From Gemmatimonadota bacterium (GTDB taxonomy: Bacteria > Gemmatimonadota > Gemmatimonadetes > Longimicrobiales > UBA6960): a stretch of 5,520 nt of DNA. Position 1 is the first letter of the stretch. Every line of letters begins with the position of its first letter. This document shows positions 1-5,520 of the stretch, piece by piece. A program made the position numbers and the translations under genes. The stretch spans positions 1-5,520 of the forward strand of contig JADFLD010000165.1 of NCBI GenBank assembly GCA_022564535.1, written 5' to 3'. The notes under the pieces were generated by a model. That model saw only the letters and a list, made by a program, of their open reading frames with translations. It did not search any database and had not been told where the DNA came from.

Positions 1-288
1 CCACAGGACGATGCGACCTCGCCCGTCGACGCTCATCTCGTCCGTCGTCGCCGCGTCGAAGCCGAGCATCTGGACCGGAATCGACGCCCCGGGGCGTCCC
101 CCTTCCAGGAAGTAGTCCATGCGTATGACGGCCGAACCGTCATCGGCCGTCAGATCCGCTGCCATCCGGGTGGACACCAGGCTCCATTCCGCCGCCTGCT
201 GTGCCACGAGCGAGGCACCGAACACTGCGTACACGAGGCCGCACACGAGCGCGCACCGTACAACGCCAGGCCAGATCGTCAGGCCCAC
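1..288 (-). CDS. Secreted protein of unknown function, N-terminal part (cut by window edge)
   Basis: This reading frame is open from a GTG at 288 to the left edge, 96 codons, and is not terminated inside the window. The translation starts MGLTIWPGVV, has a hydrophobic stretch at about residues 9-29 (ALVCGLVYAVFGASLVA) and a signal peptidase I-like site, LVA before QQAAEW, near residue 29. No lipobox is present, because Val precedes the only Cys. The mature part alternates polar and hydrophobic residues (e.g. SAVIRMDYFLEGG, IPVQMLGFDA), which suggests beta strands of an exported domain; I do not recognise the family. The frame overlaps the end of the upstream dipeptidase gene by 10 nt, so it is probably co-transcribed and translationally coupled. 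The start is uncertain: a strong AGGGAGG lies only 1 nt from the GTG but 7 nt from an in-frame CTG at 282-280. The next ATG (codon 42) would lose the signal peptide. Confidence 0.72.
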   Translation of the reverse strand, partial: MGLTIWPGVVRCALVCGLVYAVFGASLVAQQAAEWSLVSTRMAADLTADDGSAVIRMDYFLEGGRPGASIPVQMLGFDAATTDEMSVDGRGRIVLW

Positions 289-1493
289 GCCTCCCTCATG
301 ACGCGGAGCGCATTTCCGCCCATCGCCTTCCCGATGTCCTCGTCCCCGTACCCGTTCTTCACGAGCCAGCGCACGATGTTGTGTGAACCCTCGGTCGGAT
401 TTTCGAGGCCCTCCACGTACTCGACCTCCTCGAAGTGCTGATCGGGCTTGTCGCTTCCCCTCGACTCCTCGATCGAGAGGCTGGCGGCGTACGTGCGATG
501 CAGGCCGACGTGGTCCCCGTACACGGTGTCCGGCCCGAAGCCGACGTGGTCGATGCCGACGAGCGACTTCACGTACTCGAAGTGCTCCATGAAGGCCTCG
601 AGATTGTGGACCCGGTTCTTCTTCGTGAGGGTCGTGTGTGGCGCACATTCGATGCCGATCACGCCGCCCTTCGCTGCCACGGCCTCGAGGACGTCGTCCG
701 GCGCGAGCCGGTTCGAATCCCACAGGGCGCGGGCCCCGATGTGAGACAGCACGATCGGCTTCTCGCTGCACCTCACGGTGTCGAGGGTGGTCTGGTCCCC
801 ACAGTGGGAGCAGTCGATGAGCAGCCCGACCTTGTTCATCCTCTCGACGGCCTTCTCGCCGAACTTCGTGAGGCCCCCGTCCCGATCCTCCTTCAGACCG
901 TTCCCCAGTGCGTTCGACTCCGAGTAGGTGATGCCGAGCGATCGGAGCCCGAAGCCATGCAGAATGTCGATGCGGTCGAGATCATGCTCGATCATGGCGG
1001 CACCCTCCATCGACGCGACCCACGCCACTCGCCCCTCGTCGTGCGCGCGCTGGATATCCTCGATGCGCAAGCAGTGGAAAACGAAGTCCTGGTGCGCGAG
1101 GTCGCACAGCCGCATGCCCAGGTCGTGGAGCACGTCCTCCCATTGCCAGCCCGAAGAAGAGTGGATGGTGCAAACGCCGTCCATGAGATTGTCGAAGACG
1201 GCATCCCACTGTGAAGCCGCGAGTCCCGCGAACGCGGTAGCCATGCGACCGTGTCGCACGTACTCGGGGGTCTCTGCGATGGAGTCCGGGAAGACGCCGA
1301 GGTGCTCATGCATGGATACGAAGAGGCAGCGGTCGACGAGCCCCGTTACCCGGTCCTCGTCGTCGGCCCCGAGTGGCAAGCGATACGGGGTCACGCGCTC
1401 GAGCTCGTCGGCGAGAGCGAACTTCTTGAAGTCCTTGCCCGCCTCCAGAAACGAAAAAGAGGTATAGCCGCTGTAGCGCTTCTCGAGACTCAT
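279..1493 (-). CDS. M19 family (renal/membrane dipeptidase-like) metallopeptidase
   Basis: This 404-residue protein is a predicted zinc dipeptidase of the amidohydrolase-fold M19 family, which cleaves dipeptides, often with a D-residue at the C-terminal side. Visible family motifs, with expected metal or substrate roles, are MHEHLG at residues 61-66 (His62, His64), SMEG with bridging Glu163, DCSH with His230, LSHIGARAL with His251 and Arg255, and GFGPD with Asp322. The usual first motif is HxD (DGHND), so HxH here is unusual. About 55 residues precede the first motif, longer than usual, and they contain no signal peptide or membrane segment. Eight cysteines also fit a cytosolic location despite the family name. 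The ATG follows AGGGA by 6 nt and lies 15 nt behind the HD-GYP gene. The 3' end overlaps the next secreted gene. Family assignment is strong; the substrate is unknown. Confidence 0.9.
   Translation of the reverse strand: MSLEKRYSGYTSFSFLEAGKDFKKFALADELERVTPYRLPLGADDEDRVTGLVDRCLFVSMHEHLGVFPDSIAETPEYVRHGRMATAFAGLAASQWDAVFDNLMDGVCTIHSSSGWQWEDVLHDLGMRLCDLAHQDFVFHCLRIEDIQRAHDEGRVAWVASMEGAAMIEHDLDRIDILHGFGLRSLGITYSESNALGNGLKEDRDGGLTKFGEKAVERMNKVGLLIDCSHCGDQTTLDTVRCSEKPIVLSHIGARALWDSNRLAPDDVLEAVAAKGGVIGIECAPHTTLTKKNRVHNLEAFMEHFEYVKSLVGIDHVGFGPDTVYGDHVGLHRTYAASLSIEESRGSDKPDQHFEEVEYVEGLENPTEGSHNIVRWLVKNGYGDEDIGKAMGGNALRVMREAWA
290..296 (-). promoter_or_regulatory. Shine-Dalgarno (AGGGAGG) for the secreted protein gene
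   Basis: The minus strand reads AGGGAGG inside the last codons of the dipeptidase gene, a near-perfect anti-16S complement. Spacing is 1 nt to GTG (288-286) and 7 nt to CTG (282-280). This site decides between the two starts: the distance favours CTG, while codon preference favours GTG. Confidence 0.55.
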
Positions 1494-1499
1494 CGGCCG

Positions 1500-1504
1500 T
1501 CCCT
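1500..1504 (-). promoter_or_regulatory. Ribosome binding site (AGGGA) for the M19 dipeptidase
   Basis: The minus strand reads AGGGA 6 nt before the ATG at 1493. It lies in the 15-nt gap after the TAG of the HD-GYP gene and supports this start as the real one. An in-frame TAG directly upstream rules out any longer version without readthrough. Confidence 0.5.
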
Positions 1505-1508
1505 GTTG

Positions 1509-2588
1509 CTAAATGTACTCCGCCTGGATCACCTCGATGCCCTTCCGCACTTCCAGGAATACCTCTACGATGCGCGGGTCGAAGCGGGTGCCGTTCTCGG
1601 CGCAAATCATCTCCACGACCTCGTCGTTATCGACGGCTTTGCGGTAGGGCCGATCCATCGTGAGCGCGTCGAAAAAGTCCACGACGGTGCAGATTCGCGC
1701 CACCTCGGGAATCTCGTCGCCCGCGAGACCGTTGGGATACCCTTCGCCGTTCCACATTTCGTGGTGCGTCAGAGCCACCCGCTCACCCATCTGGATGACC
1801 GGAGACGTCGAACCCGCCAAAATCTGCGCTCCGATCGTCGTGTGAGTGTTCATGATCTCGCGCTCGCTCTCGTCGAGGGGACCAGGCTTCAACAAAATGC
1901 TGTCGGGAATCCCGAGCTTCCCCACGTCGTGCAAAGGGGCGGCGTGTGAGAGCAAGTCGACAACGCCCGGCTGCATGTGCATCGCCATCCCGACCACCTG
2001 GGAATAGCGACCGATTCGCTCGATGTGTCCTGCGGTGTCGTGGTCCTTGTACTCCGCGGCCAACGAGAGCCTGCGTATGGTATCGAGATGACCGGCCTGG
2101 ACTTCGCGCTGGGCACGGGTCACCTCCTCGAGTGCCTGCCGCAACTCGCGGGTCCTGAGCTCGACGGTGCTCACGAGCGTCTCCTTGCTTCTGCGCAATT
2201 CGTCATGTGCGGACTTCAACTCGAGAAGCCACTTGAGACGCAGCCGCAGTTCCGTCGGATCGACCGGCTTGTTGATGAAGTCGTTGATGCCGACCTCATA
2301 GGCCCGGAGGCGATCCTCGCGCGCCTCGAGGCTCGTTACCATGACGATGGGAAGCTCGTCGGGACCGCGGGTCTTACGGATGCGTCGGGCGACCTCGAAG
2401 CCGTCCATGTGCGGCATGTGAGCATCGGTAAGAACGAGGTCGACACCGAGACCGATCTTGGCGACGGCCTCGATCCCGTCGGCCGCGAGTTCGACTTCGT
2501 ACCCAAAGCCACGCACGAACTCCGCATGGAGCGTCCGGATCATCTCGTCATCGTCCACGACGAGGATTCTTTGCGTGGTCTCGGTCAT
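1509..2588 (-). CDS. Response regulator with receiver and HD-GYP (c-di-GMP phosphodiesterase) domains
   Basis: This 359-residue cytoplasmic protein has an RpfG-like layout. Residues 7-122 form a CheY-like receiver with acidic Asp12/Asp13, phospho-acceptor Asp55 in LTDAHMP, Thr85 and Lys107 (NKP). Residues about 123-170 are charged and heptad-like, a likely coiled-coil linker. The HD-GYP domain (about 170-350) keeps the expected residues: His188 (DTAGH), His220-Asp221 with Lys224 (HDVGKLGIP), His249, His275-His276, GYP at 283-285, Asp304 and Asp307 (VVDFFDALT), then RPYRKA. This predicts hydrolysis of c-di-GMP, controlled by phosphorylation. Position 184 is Asp where trinuclear members of the family have Glu, so metal content may differ. 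No sensor kinase lies in the window, so it is locally an orphan regulator. The ATG at 2588 lacks a clear Shine-Dalgarno, but the receiver begins within seven residues, so a later start is unlikely. Confidence 0.93.
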   Translation of the reverse strand: MTETTQRILVVDDDEMIRTLHAEFVRGFGYEVELAADGIEAVAKIGLGVDLVLTDAHMPHMDGFEVARRIRKTRGPDELPIVMVTSLEAREDRLRAYEVGINDFINKPVDPTELRLRLKWLLELKSAHDELRRSKETLVSTVELRTRELRQALEEVTRAQREVQAGHLDTIRRLSLAAEYKDHDTAGHIERIGRYSQVVGMAMHMQPGVVDLLSHAAPLHDVGKLGIPDSILLKPGPLDESEREIMNTHTTIGAQILAGSTSPVIQMGERVALTHHEMWNGEGYPNGLAGDEIPEVARICTVVDFFDALTMDRPYRKAVDNDEVVEMICAENGTRFDPRIVEVFLEVRKGIEVIQAEYI

Positions 2589-2657
2589 CCCGCGGAGTGG
2601 TTGAATCTCGGACTGTCGCCGATTCTTTCAGTCGGCCCGCTGCATGCTGCGTCACGG

Positions 2658-2678
2658 GTCCAACGGGTGATCTTGGAC
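2658..2678. repeat. Inverted repeat GTCCAA-N9-TTGGAC, possible operator
   Basis: GTCCAA at 2658-2663 and TTGGAC at 2673-2678 are perfect 6-bp inverted arms separated by 9 nt, with centres about two helical half-turns apart as for a dimeric repressor. The arms do not extend further. The element would cover the predicted start site of the leftward operon. A 6-bp pair can occur by chance in 201 bp, so function is unproven. Confidence 0.3.
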
Positions 2679-2683
2679 GTTTC

Positions 2684-2713
2684 AAGCTATGGCTAGCGCC
2701 CGCCCGCTGCCAA
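2684..2713 (-). promoter_or_regulatory. Possible promoter of the HD-GYP/dipeptidase operon
   Basis: The minus strand reads TTGGCA (plus-strand 2708-2713; 5 of 6 matches to TTGACA), then an 18-nt spacer, then TAGCTT (2684-2689; only 3 of 6 matches to TATAAT). Transcription would start near 2677 and leave a leader of about 90 nt before the ATG at 2588. The -10 is poor, so this is only a candidate. Confidence 0.25.
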
Positions 2714-2777
2714 GTCTCGTCCCTATTGCACCTGTGCTCCGAAGGACGCCTCTTGGCTCCGTCTTCCCTTTCGCCCT

Positions 2778-2783
2778 GGAGAG
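2778..2783 (+). promoter_or_regulatory. Ribosome binding site (GGAGAG) for the S9 peptidase
   Basis: GGAGAG ends 6 nt before the ATG at 2790. Together with the signal peptide that follows directly, it fixes the peptidase start. Confidence 0.6.
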
Positions 2784-2789
2784 CCACCG

Positions 2790-5390
2790 ATGTTCCGGAC
2801 CCGTCACCCGTCTGCCCTGCCCGAGCGACTGGGCCTGTTCGCGCTTGTCACGCTGTTGGGCGGCGCACCCGTCGCTCCCGTTCATGCGCAGGCCCCCGCG
2901 CACGACGTACCGACCGCCAACTTCGACCTTCCGGCCCGCTGGGCACCGTACAAAATCCGTGACCTGATCCACAGCACCTCGGTAACGCCGAATTGGATCA
3001 ACGATGGCGACACGTTCTGGTACGAGTGGGAGACGTCGGCCGGCCGATCCTTCTACATCGTCGATCCGGCGTCAGGATCTAGAAGAGAGATCTTCGACAA
3101 GGACCGCATAGCGGCCGAACTGACCCGGATCACTCTTGACCCCTGGGATGCACGACACCTGCCCATCCGCGCCATCCGCTTCATCGACGACAACACGCTC
3201 CAGTTCGAGGTCGAGTCGTCGCAGGACGACGAAGACGCCGAGGAAAGCGAAGACGAGACCGAGGGCGACGAGCAGGACGACGAACGGCGCGGAGGGGAGC
3301 GGGCCAAGAAGCTCGTTCACCACTTCGAGTACGACGTGAACACACGCACGCTCAGAGAACTGGCGGACTACGAGGCCCCTGACAGCCATCCGAGCTGGGC
3401 GGCGGTTTCGCCGGACACGGCGTGGGTCGTGTTCAGTCGCGAGTTCAACCTCTGGATGATGAGCTACGAGGAGTACGACAAGGTCCTCGACGCCCGCCGC
3501 GGCAAGTCCGGCGACGACGCGGACGAGGCAGGCGAAGAGGTGGAAATCGCGGAGGTACAGCTGACGACCGACGGTGAGCGACACTACTCCTACGGTTCGG
3601 CCGGACGAGGTGACACGGACAGCGAAACTCTCGAGGAGCACCAAAAGCGCCAGAACCCGCAAATCTCGTGGTCACACGACGCGGGGCACTTCGCGCTCAT
3701 CCGGCGCGACCAGCGTGAGGTCGGGGACTACTGGGTCGTACACGTCGTCGGCAACGACCGACCCGAACTCGAGACCTACAGGTACGACCTGCCCGGCGAA
3801 GAAGACGTGACGCAGACCGAGCTCTGGCTCTTCGACATGGAGAGTCGCTCCATCGCGCAGATCGACGACTCGCCATGGGCCGACCAGCGCATGGGCGTCT
3901 TCAACGACCCCAGCTCGGCCGGTGGGGGCCGCGGCGGACGCGGGGGTGGCGGCGGATCGGACGAGCCCCGCATCACCAAGTGGCTCTCCCCCGACGAGCT
4001 CTACGTGTGGAGGCGAAGCCGCGATCAACACCGGGTCGACATGCTCGCGGTGAATCCTCAGACGCGTGACGTGCGCGTCGTCCTCGAGGAGCGCTTGAAT
4101 ACGTACGTGGAGCACCAGTCACCCCGTCGCCTGATGAACGGCGACCTGATCTGGTGGTCCGAAGCCGACGGCTGGGCGCACCTGTACCGCTACGCGGCGG
4201 ACGGAACGCTCGTGACGCGTCTGACCGAAGGCCCGTGGCACGTAGACGGCGTCGTCGGCGTGGACGAGGAGCGGGGTTACGTATTCTTCCGGGCGAACGG
4301 CCGGGAAGCGGGTGAGGACCCCTACTATCAGCACCTGTACAGGGTCGGCCTGAACGGATCAGGGCTCACGCTGCTCAACCCCGGTGACTTCGACCACCGG
4401 GTCTCGATGCCGGAGTCGAGCCGCTTCTTCGTCGAAAACTATTCGCGGGTAAACACGACACCCGTCTCGGCGCTCTTCAACGCCCGTGGCGACAAAATCC
4501 TGGACTTGGAGGAGGCAGACTTCTCGCAGTTGATGGCGGCCGGATACGAGTTTCCGGAGCCGTACGTGGTGAAGTCGGCCGACGGCGTCACCGACATCTA
4601 CGGGGTGATGTACAAGCCGTACGACTTCGACCCCGAGAAGACGTACCCGATTATCGAGTACGTGTATCCGGGCCCGCAAACGGAGTCGGTCTCAAAATCC
4701 TTCTCGACCAACGCATCGGAGCAGGCGCTGGCCCAATTCGGGTTCATCGTGGTGACCGTGGGTAACCGGGGCGGGCATCCGGCCCGATCGAAGTGGTACC
4801 ACAACTACGGTTACGGAAATCTGAGAGACTACGGCCTGGCCGATAAGAAGGCCGCCGTCGAGCAACTCGCGGATCGGTTCGACTTCATAGACCGGGACCG
4901 GGTGGGCATCTACGGGCACTCTGGCGGCGGGTTCATGTCGACCGCGGCGATGCTCGTCTACCCCGACTTCTTCAAGGTCGCCGTTTCGTCGTCGGGCAAT
5001 CACGACAACAACGTCTACAACCAGAACTGGTCCGAAAAGCACGACGGTGTCGAAGAGATCGTGGACGACGAGGGGGACGTCACGTTCGAGTACGACATCC
5101 AGAAGAACTCCGAGCTGGCCGCCAACCTGAAGGGGCACCTCTTGCTGACCACGGGAGACATCGACAACAACGTCCACCATGCCGGCACGCACCGAATGGC
5201 TGAAGCGCTCATTCGGGCGAACAAGCGCTTCGACTTCTTCGTCTTTCCCGGAAAACGTCACGGGTACGGTGACATGGGGGACTACTGGTTCTGGCTACGC
5301 GCCGAGTACTTCGTCGAGCACCTCCTCGGCGTGGATGAAAGCGCGGCCGACATCATTCCACTCCAAGTCGAGAAGCCCAGGTCGAGGTAG
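2790..5390 (+). CDS. Exported S9-family (DPP-IV-like) serine peptidase
   Basis: This 866-residue protein starts with a signal peptide: basic n-region, hydrophobic core at about 14-28, and VHA before QAPAHD near residue 33. It should act in the periplasm or outside. Residues about 50-580 look like the beta-propeller of prolyl oligopeptidase-type enzymes, which restricts entry to peptides. Residues about 590-850 form the alpha/beta hydrolase domain. The triad is Ser711 in GHSGGG, Asp792 in GDIDNNVH and His824 in GKRHGY, and Tyr626 in VYPGP matches the oxyanion tyrosine. The propeller carries a very acidic stretch (143-170) and a Gly/Arg-rich loop (377-390). I see no cysteine in the whole protein. 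The DPP-IV WVYEEE signature is not visible, so an aminodipeptidase activity cannot be assumed; oligopeptidase or acylaminopeptidase-like action is possible. The start has a good ribosome binding site, and a DUF2207-like gene follows after 12 bp. Confidence 0.93.
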   Translation: MFRTRHPSALPERLGLFALVTLLGGAPVAPVHAQAPAHDVPTANFDLPARWAPYKIRDLIHSTSVTPNWINDGDTFWYEWETSAGRSFYIVDPASGSRREIFDKDRIAAELTRITLDPWDARHLPIRAIRFIDDNTLQFEVESSQDDEDAEESEDETEGDEQDDERRGGERAKKLVHHFEYDVNTRTLRELADYEAPDSHPSWAAVSPDTAWVVFSREFNLWMMSYEEYDKVLDARRGKSGDDADEAGEEVEIAEVQLTTDGERHYSYGSAGRGDTDSETLEEHQKRQNPQISWSHDAGHFALIRRDQREVGDYWVVHVVGNDRPELETYRYDLPGEEDVTQTELWLFDMESRSIAQIDDSPWADQRMGVFNDPSSAGGGRGGRGGGGGSDEPRITKWLSPDELYVWRRSRDQHRVDMLAVNPQTRDVRVVLEERLNTYVEHQSPRRLMNGDLIWWSEADGWAHLYRYAADGTLVTRLTEGPWHVDGVVGVDEERGYVFFRANGREAGEDPYYQHLYRVGLNGSGLTLLNPGDFDHRVSMPESSRFFVENYSRVNTTPVSALFNARGDKILDLEEADFSQLMAAGYEFPEPYVVKSADGVTDIYGVMYKPYDFDPEKTYPIIEYVYPGPQTESVSKSFSTNASEQALAQFGFIVVTVGNRGGHPARSKWYHNYGYGNLRDYGLADKKAAVEQLADRFDFIDRDRVGIYGHSGGGFMSTAAMLVYPDFFKVAVSSSGNHDNNVYNQNWSEKHDGVEEIVDDEGDVTFEYDIQKNSELAANLKGHLLLTTGDIDNNVHHAGTHRMAEALIRANKRFDFFVFPGKRHGYGDMGDYWFWLRAEYFVEHLLGVDESAADIIPLQVEKPRSR

Positions 5391-5402
5391 ACCGTCGCGC
5401 CG

Positions 5403-5520
5403 ATGACCCGAATCCTTCCGGTATTCGTTTGCCTGGTGGGCCTCCTGGGACCACGGAGGCTCGCCGGGCAGGGCGTCGAGGAGATCCTCTCCTTCGACGT
5501 CCCGATCGACGTCCAGCCCG
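5403..5520 (+). CDS. Exported protein resembling the DUF2207 family, N-terminal part (cut by window edge)
   Basis: An ATG 12 bp after the peptidase stop opens a frame that runs to the right edge, 39 full codons. The translation begins MTRILPVFVCLVGLLG, a short signal peptide or first membrane segment, with possible cleavage near residues 21-22 (RLA before GQG). It continues VEEILSFDVPIDVQP. The pattern Ile-Leu-Ser-Phe-Asp-Val-x-Ile-x-Val is how the extracytoplasmic domain of DUF2207 predicted membrane proteins usually begins, shortly after the signal peptide. The call rests on about 15 residues, so it is tentative. No strong Shine-Dalgarno is seen at proper spacing (GAGG at 5384-5387 is 15 nt away), so translation may be coupled to the peptidase gene. 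The tight spacing implies co-transcription with it. Confidence 0.6.
   Translation, partial: MTRILPVFVCLVGLLGPRRLAGQGVEEILSFDVPIDVQP

Larger units (their letters stand above)
2589..2789. other. Divergent intergenic region
   Basis: These 201 bp separate the leftward HD-GYP operon from the rightward S9 peptidase unit and must hold both promoters. I find no convincing small gene here. It contains a weak minus-strand promoter, an inverted repeat, direct repeats (ACGGGT at 2654-2659 and 2663-2668) and a ribosome binding site for the peptidase. I could not identify a good sigma70-like promoter on the plus strand, which is unsurprising in a GC-rich phylum with poorly known promoters. Confidence 0.8.

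Noticed and set aside
435..1214. Plus-strand open frame of 259 codons
   Set aside because: It lies wholly antisense to the well-supported M19 gene. Its composition is that of a GC-rich shadow frame and it shows no recognisable motif.
1251..1949. Plus-strand open frame of 232 codons across the dipeptidase/HD-GYP junction
   Set aside because: It is an antisense shadow of two real genes. The His- and Val-rich text mirrors the complementary codons.
2611..2636. Possible hairpins GACTG/CAGTC and GCCGA/TCGGC near the HD-GYP start
   Set aside because: The stems are only 5 bp with loops of 9-13 nt and no T-tract. They are too weak to call a terminator or riboswitch.
1977..2696. Plus-strand open frame of 239 codons covering the HD-GYP gene and part of the intergenic region
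   Set aside because: It is antisense to intact receiver and HD-GYP catalytic motifs and has no domain of its own.
2597..2972. Small overlapping open frames in the divergent intergenic region, on both strands
   Set aside because: They run into the peptidase signal-peptide region in wrong frames, are Arg/Pro/Ser-rich and lack ribosome binding sites.
3072..3662. Minus-strand open frame of 196 codons rich in Val and Leu, membrane-like
   Set aside because: It is the reverse complement of the Asp/Glu-rich peptidase segment: GAC and GAG codons read in reverse give Val and Leu.
4692..5261. Minus-strand open frame of 189 codons opposite the peptidase catalytic domain
   Set aside because: It is antisense to the Ser-Asp-His catalytic region, with no ribosome binding site and no motif.
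5391..5402. Terminator between the S9 peptidase and the DUF2207-like gene
   Set aside because: The gap is only 12 nt and holds no stem-loop, so the genes are more likely co-transcribed.

Overview
The window is GC-rich, tightly packed bacterial DNA with two divergent transcription units. Secreted proteins whose signal peptides end in Ala-Gln, an S9 peptidase with acidic and Gly/Arg-rich inserts, and a cytosolic-looking M19 dipeptidase would fit an environmental bacterium such as a member of the Gemmatimonadota. That placement is an impression from gene style; no rRNA or marker gene is present to prove it.

Leftward (minus) unit, 2588 to 1: an orphan response regulator with a receiver domain and an HD-GYP c-di-GMP phosphodiesterase domain is followed after 15 nt, in the same reading frame, by an M19 (renal/membrane dipeptidase family) metallopeptidase. 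That gene overlaps the start of a secreted protein of unknown function, which the left window edge cuts at about 96 residues. The spacing suggests one operon with translational coupling at the last junction.

The 201-bp divergent intergenic region (2589-2789) holds a possible minus-strand promoter, a 6-bp inverted repeat with a 9-nt spacer, overlapping direct repeats, and a good Shine-Dalgarno for the rightward gene.

Rightward (plus) unit, 2790 to 5520: a large exported S9-family serine peptidase with an intact catalytic triad is followed 12 bp later by the N-terminus of an exported protein resembling the DUF2207 membrane protein family, cut by the right window edge.

Functionally, an exported S9 peptidase would release short peptides outside the cytoplasm, and a cytosolic M19 enzyme could cleave dipeptides taken up. 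The HD-GYP regulator links the leftward operon to c-di-GMP signalling. That linkage is inference. I see no mobile element, CRISPR array, tRNA, rRNA or clearly new multi-gene system. The points most worth a second look are an HxH in place of the usual HxD metal motif in the dipeptidase, a possible CTG start overlapping its stop codon, and the missing DPP-IV specificity residues in the S9 enzyme.
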